Of a stretch of 64,000 bases of DNA, positions 1 to 7,851 are shown one piece after another. Source of the DNA: Halorubrum sp. DM2 (GTDB lineage: Archaea; Halobacteriota; Halobacteria; Halobacteriales; Haloferacaceae); the NCBI RefSeq assembly GCF_901686465.1, contig NZ_LR594487.1:2521149-2585148 (forward strand), in the 5' to 3' direction. Position numbers and translations under genes: made by a program. The first letter of the stretch is position 1, and each line of letters starts with the position of its first letter. The notes below the pieces were generated by a model. The model was not told where the DNA came from and ran no database searches. It was given only the letters and a program-made list of their open reading frames with translations.

Positions 1-2
1 TC

Positions 3-212
3 CAGCAGTTCCTGATCCCGTGGGTGTTCAACCAGGGCGGCCCGTCGCGACAGAACGAGCTGATCATCGTGTACGGCTACCGCGAGGCGATCACGTTCAA
101 CCAGTTCGGCCTGTCGGCCGCAATCTTGATCGTCGGTATCGCCTTCGTCGGACTGTTCATGCTCGTCGCCGTGCGCTACGGCGGTCTCGCGGAGGGGGTG
201 GGTGACGAATGA
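3..212 (+). CDS. Sugar ABC transporter permease (MalF-type), C-terminal part
   Basis: The window opens inside this gene; only about the last 69 residues are visible, so the start lies outside. The visible part has a hydrophobic segment ending in a short charged tail (AVRYGGLAEG), as at the end of the last membrane helix of MalF-type permeases. It overlaps the next gene by an ATGA junction, which indicates an operon and translational coupling. The partner permease downstream is clearly of the carbohydrate-uptake type 1 family, so this should be the other half of the membrane heterodimer. The identity rests mostly on that context. Confidence 0.75.
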   Translation, partial: QQFLIPWVFNQGGPSRQNELIIVYGYREAITFNQFGLSAAILIVGIAFVGLFMLVAVRYGGLAEGVGDE

Positions 213-1276
213 GCGCGATCCGCTCGGTCGCGTCGCTCGTCGCCGCCAAGCTGGTCGCGCTCGCGACCGCGCCGAAGCGGTTCGTCGTCATGGTCCAGCG
301 GGCGCTCTACGACGTTCGGACCGGCAAGCGCAGCTCGTGGGACGTGACGAAGAGCGTGCTGATGACGCTGTTCGGGCTCGCGATGGTGCTCGTGTTGCTG
401 TTCCCGCTGTTCTGGATCACGACCGCGTCGCTCGCTGAGGGGTCGCGACTGTTCAACACCAGCGGCATCTTCCCGGACCCGTCGACGTACAACCTCGGCG
501 CGTACCGGTGGGTGATCTTCGAGTCTGACTTCTTCTTCGTCGACGGCGACTGGGGCTACCCCCAGCTCGTCGTCGGCGGGGGCGGCGGACTCCTTCCCTT
601 CAGCTTCCGGTGGGCCGGGACCGACACCGGTCCGGGCGCGGTGTTCAATAGCCTCTACATCGTCAGCGTGACGCTCGCGGCCGGGTTCGGGATGATCGTC
701 CCGGCGGCGTACGCGTTCTCGCGCCGGCGGTTCGTGGCGCGCAAGCGCATCCTCTACGGCTACGTCCTCTTCACGCAGATCGGTGCCGGACTGTCGATCG
801 CGACGCTCGTGGCGCTGTACTCGCTTTTCAGCACCTACGGGCTCACGAACAACCTGTTCATTCTCGGGCTGTTCTACGCTGCGTCGGCGATCCCGTTCAA
901 CACGTGGCTGCTGAAGACGTACATGGACAACATCCCCGTCTCCTACGAGGAGGCGGCGATGGTCGACGGCGCGAGCTTCCTCGACACGATCCGGGAGGTC
1001 ATCATTCCGCTGACGAAGCCGGGGCTCGCGGTCGTCCTCATCTTCGTCTGGCTCGCCGGCTGGAACGAGTTCATCATCGCGCAGACGCTGCTCCGCCCGG
1101 AGAACTACCCGCTCTCGGTGGAGCTGTACAACATCGCGACCGAGGGCCGGTTCTCGACGCCGTGGACGCGCTTCGCGGCGTTCGCGAACCTGTTCGCGCT
1201 CCCGGTCGCGATCGTCTACTTCGCGGCGCAGCGCTCCGTCGAGGACGGCCTCTCGTTCGGCGGGATGGAGGGGTAG
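209..1276 (+). CDS. Sugar ABC transporter permease (MalG-type)
   Basis: A 355-residue inner-membrane permease of the binding-protein-dependent sugar importer family. Several hydrophobic helices are visible. The cytoplasmic EAA loop that docks on the ATPase is recognisable in the second half (YEEAAMVDGASFLDTI), followed by the usual proline-rich helix. The N-terminus has about 45 extra residues before the first helix, and there is an unusually long periplasmic-side loop with a glycine run near residues 115-135; such insertions are common in haloarchaeal MalG proteins. The ATG sits in the stop codon of the preceding permease. No ATPase or binding protein follows, so the rest of the operon should lie upstream of the window. 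The substrate cannot be read from the sequence. Confidence 0.9.
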   Translation: MSAIRSVASLVAAKLVALATAPKRFVVMVQRALYDVRTGKRSSWDVTKSVLMTLFGLAMVLVLLFPLFWITTASLAEGSRLFNTSGIFPDPSTYNLGAYRWVIFESDFFFVDGDWGYPQLVVGGGGGLLPFSFRWAGTDTGPGAVFNSLYIVSVTLAAGFGMIVPAAYAFSRRRFVARKRILYGYVLFTQIGAGLSIATLVALYSLFSTYGLTNNLFILGLFYAASAIPFNTWLLKTYMDNIPVSYEEAAMVDGASFLDTIREVIIPLTKPGLAVVLIFVWLAGWNEFIIAQTLLRPENYPLSVELYNIATEGRFSTPWTRFAAFANLFALPVAIVYFAAQRSVEDGLSFGGMEG

Positions 1277-1416
1277 TCTCGCCGTTCGGGGCTTTTCGCG
1301 TTTTAGTTCACGAATCGCTCGGTGTCAATTGAGCACATCGCGGTGCGTACTGTTGCTGTGACCGCCTGTGCTGCGGCTGTCAAAAGAGATTTAGTAGGAC
1401 TCTGTCCGTATGATGT

Positions 1417-1896
1417 ATGTAGCGACGCGCCCTCCTCACGAGTATCGGGCTTTCGGCGGCGGTTTCGATTACTGGCTGTCTTGACGCTGTCTCCGGCAAC
1501 ACCGCTATTCATCTCGCGCAGTTTGCGGCGGAAAACCACACTCCCGACCCGGTCCAGATTGACCTGCGCGTCGACCGGGACGGCGAGACGGTCCACGAGT
1601 CCACCCATCAAATCCGCGGGACAGGCGATGGACAGATTTACGCGGCGACCGCCGACTGCGATTGGGGAACACAACCGGGTGAGTACAAGGTATTTGCGCG
1701 GAGGGACGACGCCGAGTGGACATCGAAACCGCTCAGCGATGTCAGAGATGGGTGGCACGATACCGTCGAGTGTGCGACGGCGCTCGTCCAGTGCTACGAA
1801 GACGGCATGTGGATCCGCGTGCGAGACGACTGTGAGCGACACGCCCCGTCGCGTCTCCGGGGGGTCTGTTCCAACGAGTCCACGGCGGAGAAGTAG
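1417..1896 (+). pseudogene. Lipoprotein gene with amber stop at codon 2
   Basis: Read in the frame of 1417, ATG is followed at once by TAG and then by about 157 open codons up to TAG at 1894. The open part looks like a real haloarchaeal lipoprotein: arginine pair (RRALLTS), hydrophobic stretch, lipobox (SITGC) with the lipidated Cys near residue 21, then a soluble acidic beta-type domain with five further cysteines. There is no ATG, GTG or TTG between the stop and the lipobox, so no full signal peptide can be made. The simplest reading is an intact secreted lipoprotein in which codon 2 (for example CAG) became TAG; a sequencing error is equally possible. Function is unknown. The downstream codons show no further damage, so the change is recent or not real. 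Confidence 0.7.
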
Positions 1897-1983
1897 TGTT
1901 CAGTTCGCAGTTCCGTCGATCGGGCGTTTCACGCCGAGAAACTCTCAAAACCCCGGTTCCGACGGAACCACCCCGTCTCTCCC

Positions 1984-3015
1984 TCAGTCGTCCGCGGTCG
2001 GCGTCGGCGGCGCTCCCGCGAGCCGGTCGCGGTCGTGGGACGCCTCGAAGTCGAGGTCGGGACCGCGCGCGATGATTCCGGTCGGCGTCACGTCGGGGTG
2101 CGTGGTGTAGTAGTGCTCTTTGATATGGGACATGTTCACCGTCTCGGCGACGCCCTCGGTCTGGTAGAGGTCGCGGAGGTACGGCCAGAGGTTGTCATAC
2201 TGGTGGATGAACTGCCGGTTGCACATGAAGTGCGTGTGGTACACCTGATCGAACCGGATCAGGGTGGTGAACATACAGATGTCCGCCTCGGTGAGCGAGT
2301 CACCGACGAGGTAGCGCCGGTCCGCGAGCCGGTCGTCGTAGCGGTCGAGCGCGTCGAAGAGGTCGTCGATCGCGTCGTCGTAGGCCGCCTGCGAGGTGGC
2401 GAAGCCGGCGCGGTAGACGCCGTTGTTGATCGGCTCGTAGATGTCCGTGATCACCTCGTCGACGTCCGCGACGGTCGCGTCGTCGCCCTCGTCGGGGAGG
2501 AGCGACGCGCCGTTTCCGAGGTCGTCGAACGCGGTCGAGAGCATCCGCAGGATCTCGCGCGACTCGTTGTTGACGATCGTCTCCTCCTCGGTGTCCCACA
2601 GCACCGGGACGGTCACCCGGCAGGTGGCGTCGGGGTCGGCCTCGACGTACAGCTCGCGGAGGTAGTCGCTGTCGTGGAGGTGGTCGCGCGTACAACCGTC
2701 CTTCTCGGGGCTGAACTGCCAGCCCCCCTCGCCACGCCACGGGTCGACGACCGAGACGCTGACCGCGTCTTCGAGGCCCAAGAGCGAGCGCGCGAGGAGC
2801 GTCCGGTGCGCCCACGGACAGGCGTAGGAGACGTACAGGTGATACCGGCCGGCCTCCGGCTGGAAGCGCTCGTCCGGCTCGGCGTCGACGTGCTCGGGCA
2901 CGTCGCTGCCCGCGACCCAGTTCCGGAAGGTGGTCTCGCCGCGCTCGAACGCCCCCTCCTCGTTGGTCGTCTCGTAGGTGTCCGTCCGCCACTCGCCGTT
3001 CACGAGTTGGTTCAT
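1984..3015 (-). CDS. Glutathionyl-hydroquinone reductase-like GST (ECM4/YqjG family)
   Basis: A 343-residue thioredoxin-fold protein of the Xi-class glutathione transferase family. The N-terminal half carries the hallmark active-site motif SYACPWAHRT with the catalytic Cys, and the C-terminal half is the all-helical GST domain (SLTEADICMFTTLIRFD). In characterised members the Cys reduces glutathionyl-hydroquinones; haloarchaea use gamma-glutamylcysteine rather than glutathione, so the thiol partner here is an inference. I chose the ATG giving MNQLVNGEW rather than a GTG 21 nt upstream, because a TATA box lies 24-29 nt before it and family members start there. It is a single-gene unit divergent from the FAD oxidoreductase, with a dispersed repeat between them. 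Confidence 0.9.
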   Translation of the reverse strand: MNQLVNGEWRTDTYETTNEEGAFERGETTFRNWVAGSDVPEHVDAEPDERFQPEAGRYHLYVSYACPWAHRTLLARSLLGLEDAVSVSVVDPWRGEGGWQFSPEKDGCTRDHLHDSDYLRELYVEADPDATCRVTVPVLWDTEEETIVNNESREILRMLSTAFDDLGNGASLLPDEGDDATVADVDEVITDIYEPINNGVYRAGFATSQAAYDDAIDDLFDALDRYDDRLADRRYLVGDSLTEADICMFTTLIRFDQVYHTHFMCNRQFIHQYDNLWPYLRDLYQTEGVAETVNMSHIKEHYYTTHPDVTPTGIIARGPDLDFEASHDRDRLAGAPPTPTADD

Positions 3016-3038
3016 ACCTAACACGTGGGATTCCACCC

Positions 3039-3044
3039 CTATAA
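3039..3044 (-). promoter_or_regulatory. TATA box of the GST gene
   Basis: On the minus strand TTATAG lies 24-29 nt upstream of the ATG at 3015, the spacing expected for a leaderless haloarchaeal transcript. This placement supports the ATG over the upstream GTG. Confidence 0.6.
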
Positions 3045-3080
3045 CGTGGCCGGGGACACGCGTGTCACCGGCTGTACTGG

Positions 3081-3436
3081 GTTGCTGTTTGGATTTCTCT
3101 CATTGAGACGACCGCCGCCGAACCCCCAGCCGATCGGCTAGCCGATTGTGTTGCTGTTTATATATCGCTGATCGAGACGACCGCCGCCGAAGCCCCAGCC
3201 GCGAGGCGACCAGACGCTCGCTGCGCTCCTCAGTCGCTCGTTTCTCTCGCTCCTTGCGGTGCTTACTTCGCCTCTGGCCGCCTCGTGGCTGCCCCTTCGA
3301 GTCCCTCCCGACACCGCCCCGCAACCGCACCTCACACCTCCCCAGCCTCGTTAGTCGGCCTCCGCTTCGCTCCGGCCGACTAACTCCCTCGCGCGTGCGA
3401 CTCGCGGCCTGCGGCCGCTCGTCGGCACGCGCCACC
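3081..3436 (+). repeat. Dispersed structured element, copy 1
   Basis: Intergenic element shared with 23768-24147 and 49430-49817. It has two head units starting at 3081 and 3150 (69-nt period), each containing GACGACCGCCGCCGAA and CCCCAGCCG, then a core from about 3178. In the core, hairpin 1 pairs 3196-3208 with 3279-3291, and hairpin 2 pairs 3350-3360 with 3374-3384 perfectly (GTTAGTCGGCC/GGCCGACTAAC). Unpaired blocks conserved in all copies include CCCCTTCGAGTCCC and CCTCCCCAGCCTCGT. It ends with GCGCCACC. Several overlapping reading frames cross it, but their protein sequences are not conserved between copies, while the pairing is. It fills the gap between the divergent GST and FAD-oxidoreductase genes. 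Confidence 0.85.
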
Positions 3437-3503
3437 GCATCCAATTATATAGCGGCATCGTCGTCCCGGTGTCTTTTCGGTCGCTCGCGCTGTCTACTGA
3501 GCC

Positions 3504-4775
3504 ATGAACGAGCGAGCCGAGCCCGCGCCGTCGGTCGCGATCGTCGGCGGCGGTGCGGTCGGCGTCACCGCCGCTCACGATCTGGCGGCCCGCGGCGCGG
3601 ACGTGACGCTCTACGAGCGCGGGGAACTGGCGGGCGGCAGCTCCGGGCGGGCGGCGGGCCTCCTCTACGACGCCTACGCCGAGGACGTCGACGCCGCGGT
3701 CGGGGCCCGGGCGATGGAGCGTTTCCGGGCGTTCGACCGGACGCTCTCCGGGTTCTCGTTTACCCCCTGCCCGTACGTGATCGCGGTGCGCGAGGACGAC
3801 CCGGACGCCGACGCGGTCCCGGCGATGGTCGAGCGCATGCGAGACCACGGCCGTGACGTCTCCCTCGTCGACCCCGACGCGCTCGGCGAGCGCTTCCCCG
3901 TCCTCCGCACCGACGACCTCGCGGTCGCGGCGGTCGCAGAAGGGGCCGGATGGACGGACTCGCCCGAGTACGTCCGCGCGCTCGGCGAGCGGGCCGCCCG
4001 CGAGGGCGTCGCGGTCGAGACGGGGACCCCGGTCGCGCTCGGCCCTCGAACCGACGCGGGCCGAGAGATATTGGTTCGCGACGCCGCCGACGGGAACTCT
4101 GAGACCGAGCGGCGCGCCTTCGACGCGGTCGTCGTCGCTGCCGGGGCGCACACGCGATCGCTGCTCGCTGACGCCGGCATCGCGGTCCCGGTCGTCCCGT
4201 ACCGCGTTCAGGCGCTCGTCGCGAGTGCCCCCTACGACGGCCCGATGGTCTACGACGCCACCGCGGACGCGTACCTCCGCCCGCACCCGGACGGCCTGCT
4301 CGCCGGCGACGGCACGGAACCGGTCCCGGCCGACCCCGACAACTACCGGCGCGAGGCGGACGACTGGTTCCGCGAGGACGCCTCGACCGTCCTCCGCGAG
4401 CGCCTCGACCGCGGCGGCCCCTCCGACTGCGCCGACCGCGACCCGACAATCTCCCGGGCGTGGGCCGGACTCTGTACTGCGACGCCCGACGGCGACCCGC
4501 TCGTCGGCCCGGTCGACGAGACCTGCGAGACGGAGCCGACGCTGTTCGTCGCCGCCGGCTGGCAGGGCCACGGGTTCATGCGAGCGCCCGCGGTCGGCGA
4601 GACGGTCGCCGAGGGCGTGTTGGCGTCGCTCGACGGCGTCGCATTCGACGCGCCGGACTCGCCGTGGATCGAGTCGTTCGATCCGACGCGGTTCGACGGC
4701 GACGAGGAGTTCGAGATCGTAGAGGGGATGTCGCTGTCCGAGCGGACGGAGGGGGAGACCGGGAGAGGGGTTTGA
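3504..4775 (+). CDS. FAD-dependent amine/amino-acid oxidoreductase (DAO family)
   Basis: A 423-residue flavoprotein. The N-terminus has the dinucleotide-binding Rossmann motif (VAIVGGGAVGVTAAHDLAARG, residues about 12-30, followed by the acidic strand end LYERGELAGGSSGRAAG). The C-terminus has the closing FAD motif of the D-amino-acid/sarcosine/glycine oxidase family (GDPLVGPVDE, then AAGWQGHGFMRAPAVGE). The middle is the substrate-binding part, which I cannot assign to a specific amine. Known relatives oxidise secondary or primary amino groups with release of H2O2 or transfer of electrons. It stands alone, divergent from the GST gene; an AT-rich stretch (CAATTATATAG) about 60 nt upstream of the ATG may be its promoter, which would give a short leader. 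Confidence 0.85.
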   Translation: MNERAEPAPSVAIVGGGAVGVTAAHDLAARGADVTLYERGELAGGSSGRAAGLLYDAYAEDVDAAVGARAMERFRAFDRTLSGFSFTPCPYVIAVREDDPDADAVPAMVERMRDHGRDVSLVDPDALGERFPVLRTDDLAVAAVAEGAGWTDSPEYVRALGERAAREGVAVETGTPVALGPRTDAGREILVRDAADGNSETERRAFDAVVVAAGAHTRSLLADAGIAVPVVPYRVQALVASAPYDGPMVYDATADAYLRPHPDGLLAGDGTEPVPADPDNYRREADDWFREDASTVLRERLDRGGPSDCADRDPTISRAWAGLCTATPDGDPLVGPVDETCETEPTLFVAAGWQGHGFMRAPAVGETVAEGVLASLDGVAFDAPDSPWIESFDPTRFDGDEEFEIVEGMSLSERTEGETGRGV

Positions 4776-4782
4776 GACGGCG

Positions 4783-5199
4783 TCAGTCGGACTCTTCGAC
4801 GACGTCGACATCGCGAGAGCCCTCCTCTTTGGGGATCTCCACGTGGAGCGTGCCGTTTCGCGTGAGCGTCGCGTTCGCGCCCTCAGGTGTCACGTCGGCG
4901 TCGCGGGGGAGGTCGACGCTGCTCGACAGCGAGACGCCGCGGCCGGGGAACACGAGGTCGTAGCCGTCGTAGAAGTCCCGGAAGCGTTCGAGGCTCACCT
5001 CGACGGTGTGATCGAGGAAGGTGACGTCGACGTCCTCGCCGCGGACGCCGGGGGCGTCGAAGACGACGAGGTAGGCGTCGTCGCTTTCGAGGAGATCGTA
5101 CGAGAGCGGGCGGCGCTCCTGTACCTTTCCCCACCCGCGGCCGACGCGTTCGAGGGCGCTACGGAGCGCGGCCCGACCGGTCTCGACGAGTCCGGACAC
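4783..5199 (-). CDS. Hsp20/alpha-crystallin small heat-shock protein
   Basis: A 138-residue protein with a short N-terminal arm and an alpha-crystallin domain from about residue 33 (YDLLESDDAYLVVFDAPGVR) to the conserved late strand (ATLTRNGTLHVEIPKEE). It would form oligomers that hold unfolding proteins in the cytoplasm. The start is a GTG three nt after the stop of the small zinc protein gene, so the two are co-transcribed. Its C-terminal tail is acidic and lacks a clear I-X-I oligomerisation motif, a common trait of haloarchaeal Hsp20 proteins. The FAD oxidoreductase ends convergently 7 nt away. Confidence 0.88.
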   Translation of the reverse strand: MSGLVETGRAALRSALERVGRGWGKVQERRPLSYDLLESDDAYLVVFDAPGVRGEDVDVTFLDHTVEVSLERFRDFYDGYDLVFPGRGVSLSSSVDLPRDADVTPEGANATLTRNGTLHVEIPKEEGSRDVDVVEESD

Positions 5200-5202
5200 G
5201 GC

Positions 5203-5358
5203 TCACACCTCGATTTCGACGAGCTCACTCCCGCCGCAGTACGGACACGAGAGGTCCGCGACCGCGTGGTCGTCGGGCACGTCGTAGGTGTAGTGGTTCT
5301 CGAACATGTCGAGTTCGCAGTCGTCGCTGACGCACTTGACCTCCATCGTCGATGGCAT
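5203..5358 (-). CDS. Small zinc-binding protein, 51 residues
   Basis: A short gene easily missed because of its size. The protein has two cysteine pairs, C-V-S-D-D-C near residues 9-14 and C-P-Y-C-G-G near 38-42, separated by an acidic helix-rich part, which is the layout of haloarchaeal CPxCG-type zinc micro-proteins. I recall a very similar family carried as a DUF (DUF7559), but I cannot check the number. ATG at 5358 is preceded by AT-rich sequence; the stop is 3 nt before the GTG of the Hsp20 gene, so it leads a two-gene operon with a heat-shock protein. That suggests a role in stress or protein quality control, but no function is shown. Confidence 0.8.
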   Translation of the reverse strand: MPSTMEVKCVSDDCELDMFENHYTYDVPDDHAVADLSCPYCGGSELVEIEV

Positions 5359-5457
5359 ATGTGCCTGCCTAGTGGCGGCGGCGGCTTAAACGGCGTGGCG
5401 GCGGCGACGCGAGCGTCGATCTGTCCTCCTCGGTCACGCCTGCCCAATATTCCCGGA

Positions 5458-5865
5458 TCACGCCCGTTCGGCGCGGTACCGCTCCGGGACGACGGTCCGC
5501 TCGGCCAGCAGGGCGACCGCGCCGCCGCAGACGACGCCGACGACGACCGCGTCAGTCACGGACAGGAACGGGATGCCGAACGCGAGCGAGACGCCGACGA
5601 ACAGCATGAACGCGGGGAGACTGATGGCGACGAGGATGCGCCCGTACATCTCGCGCCGGCTCGCCGGTATCCGGTCGCGGGCGAGCCACGCGACCGGACC
5701 CGCACCGAGGGCGGCGACGACCGTCGCTCCGACGATCACCAACCACGGGACGGAGCCGGAGTCGGCGAGTCTGCCCGCGCTCAGCAGAGCGAACAGGCCG
5801 AGGAACGTGTACGAGAGAAGCGTCGCTCGGCGGGGCGTGAGGAAGCTTTCGTCGCGGAGGGACAT
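5458..5865 (-). CDS. Four-helix membrane protein, unknown function
   Basis: A 135-residue protein with four clear hydrophobic segments: about residues 13-31 (TLLSYTFLGLFALLSAGRL), 41-62, 77-97 and 103-121. It has short charged loops and a basic C-terminus. No catalytic motif is visible. It is monocistronic in appearance: about 100 bp separate it from the zinc protein gene and 120 bp from the divergent radical SAM gene. I do not recognise it beyond a conserved haloarchaeal membrane protein. Confidence 0.75.
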   Translation of the reverse strand: MSLRDESFLTPRRATLLSYTFLGLFALLSAGRLADSGSVPWLVIVGATVVAALGAGPVAWLARDRIPASRREMYGRILVAISLPAFMLFVGVSLAFGIPFLSVTDAVVVGVVCGGAVALLAERTVVPERYRAERA

Positions 5866-5987
5866 ATGTTCTCACACGCGGATGACGCTAATAAATCGGT
5901 CGGCGGTCGTGTCTGTTTTTCGGTGGTCTCGTTTCCCCGCCGACCTTCCGCACGCTTTTCCCGTCTCGGCCGCCTACCCCGGGTAAC

Positions 5988-7850
5988 ATGACCGATTCCT
6001 CGGCGGCCGGCCGCGGCTCCCTCCCGCCCGACCCGGCCGACCTCTCCGTCACTATCGTCGACGGCTACGTCGACGAGCCGGCCCACTTCGGCGTTCCGCC
6101 GTACCTCTCGACGTACCCCCGGTACACGGCGGGCGCGCTCGTCGACGCCGGCGTCCCCGAGTCGCGGATCACCTACCACACCATCGACGAGCTCCGAGAC
6201 GACCGGTCGAAACACGCCGACGTGGCCGACGCGGACCTCATGGTGTACGTCGGCGGCATGACGGTGCCCGGCAAGTACGTCGGCGGCACGCCCGCGGAGC
6301 CGGACGAGGTCCGCGAGCTGGGCTGGACCGCGGACGGCGTGACGCTTTTGGGGGGGCCGGTCCGGTTCGGGGTCGGCGAGGAGAACGCGGGCGCACAGGA
6401 GACGCAGCGCGACGACCTCGACTACGACTTCGTCGCGATGGGCGACGTCGAGGCCGCCGCGCACGACCTCGTCCGCGAAGGGTTGGAGGGGTACGGCAAC
6501 CGGATGCGGACGAACGAGGAGGTCGACCGCTGGGCGCGGCGGGGGGCGTTCGTCGTCGAGCAGCACCCGAACCACCCCGACTACCTCATCTGCGAGCTGG
6601 AGACCTCCCGCGGCTGCGCGTATCGGTGTTCGTTCTGTACGGAGCCGCTGTACGGCGACCCGGCGTTCCGTGCGCCCGACTCCGTCGTCGGCGAGGTCGA
6701 CGCGCTCTCGGATCGCGGGGTCGCGCACTTCCGGCTCGGGAGACAGGCCGACATCCTCGCGTACGGCGGCGACGGCGAGGCCCCGAACCCCGACGCCTTA
6801 CGCGAGCTGTACGGGGGGATCCGCGAGGTCGCCCCGGAGCTCCGCACCCTCCACCTCGACAACATGAATCCCGTGACGATCACGGACTATCCCGAGGCGT
6901 CCCGGGAGGCGATCCGGGTCATCGCCGAGCACAACACGCCCGGCGACACGGCCGCGTTCGGTCTCGAATCCGCCGACCCCGTGGTTCAGGAGGAAAACAA
7001 CCTGCTCGTCACCGCCGAGGAGTGTCTGGAGGCGGTTCGCGTCGTCAACGAGGAGGGCGGCTGGCGGCCGGGCGACACCCCCGAGACGACACCCGGCGAC
7101 CCCGACCGCGTCACGGGTCCCTCGACCGGCCCGGACGCGAGCCCCCGGCTGCCGAAGCTGCTTCCCGGGATCAACCTCGTCCACGGCCTGACGGGCGAGC
7201 GCCCGGAGACGTACGAGCACAACAAGCGCTTCCTCCAGACGGTGTACGACGAGGGGCTGATGCTCCGCCGGATCAACATCCGGCAGGTGATGGCGTTCGC
7301 CGGCACCGAGATGGCCGAGACGGGTGCCGAGATCGCGCAGGAGCACAAAGACCAGTTTCAGGCGTACAAACGCGAGGTGCGCGAGACCATCGACAACCCG
7401 ATGCTCGACCGCGTCGTCCCGCCCGGGACCGTCCTCCCGGACCTCCACCTCGAATATCATCAGGACGGCAAGACGTTCGGGCGACAGCTCGGGACCTACG
7501 CGCTCCTCGTCGCGGTCCCGGGCGAGCGCGAGCTGGGGACCACCGTCGACGTGGCGATCACCGACCACGGCTACCGCTCCGTGACGGGCGTCCCGTACCC
7601 GCTCGACGTCAACGCGGCCTCGATGGACGAGCTGACGGCCGTCCCGGGAATCAACCGGAACACGGCCGGCGACATCGTCGTCGGTCGCCCGTACGACTCG
7701 GTCGCCGACGTCGACGCGGTCGACCCCGGAATCGTCGACCTCGGGGCGTACGCGGTCGCCGGCGACACCGACGTGCCGATCCCGGGCCGCGACCGTCCCG
7801 GATCCGGTCCCGGTCCGGCCGCGCGGTCGTCGCTCGGCCGCGGAGACTGA
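5988..7850 (+). CDS. Radical SAM protein with C-terminal helix-hairpin-helix
   Basis: A 620-residue enzyme matching the archaeal COG1031 type. The N-terminal 200 residues resemble a B12-binding-like domain without a clear cobalamin motif. The radical SAM cluster motif CX3CX2C is at Cys210, Cys214 and Cys217 (SRGCAYRCSFCTEP), followed by a typical TIM-barrel core (DTAAFGLESADP). Near residues 540-600 there is a helix-hairpin-helix element (MDELTAVPGINRNTAGDIV), a nucleic-acid-binding fold that suggests a DNA or RNA substrate. The reaction is unknown in this family. An acidic, proline-rich insertion lies around residues 358-385. The gene is followed after 1 nt by the MBL hydrolase, so the two form an operon. 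Confidence 0.88.
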   Translation: MTDSSAAGRGSLPPDPADLSVTIVDGYVDEPAHFGVPPYLSTYPRYTAGALVDAGVPESRITYHTIDELRDDRSKHADVADADLMVYVGGMTVPGKYVGGTPAEPDEVRELGWTADGVTLLGGPVRFGVGEENAGAQETQRDDLDYDFVAMGDVEAAAHDLVREGLEGYGNRMRTNEEVDRWARRGAFVVEQHPNHPDYLICELETSRGCAYRCSFCTEPLYGDPAFRAPDSVVGEVDALSDRGVAHFRLGRQADILAYGGDGEAPNPDALRELYGGIREVAPELRTLHLDNMNPVTITDYPEASREAIRVIAEHNTPGDTAAFGLESADPVVQEENNLLVTAEECLEAVRVVNEEGGWRPGDTPETTPGDPDRVTGPSTGPDASPRLPKLLPGINLVHGLTGERPETYEHNKRFLQTVYDEGLMLRRINIRQVMAFAGTEMAETGAEIAQEHKDQFQAYKREVRETIDNPMLDRVVPPGTVLPDLHLEYHQDGKTFGRQLGTYALLVAVPGERELGTTVDVAITDHGYRSVTGVPYPLDVNAASMDELTAVPGINRNTAGDIVVGRPYDSVADVDAVDPGIVDLGAYAVAGDTDVPIPGRDRPGSGPGPAARSSLGRGD

Positions 7851-7851
7851 G

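Noticed and set aside
1322..2110. A 262-residue frame over the lipoprotein pseudogene
   Set aside because: Different frame from the lipoprotein, basic and Ser-rich, and runs into the antisense of the GST gene.
3285..3304. tRNA-like T-loop (TTCGAGTCCC) in the dispersed element
   Set aside because: The matching arms, acceptor stem and anticodon are missing, so it is not a tRNA; the block is simply a conserved part of the repeat.
3146..3856. Open frame across element copy 1 as a protein gene
   Set aside because: Arg/Ser-rich translation, no conservation of the protein between the three copies, and it runs out of frame into the FAD-oxidoreductase gene. RNA-like pairing explains the conservation better.
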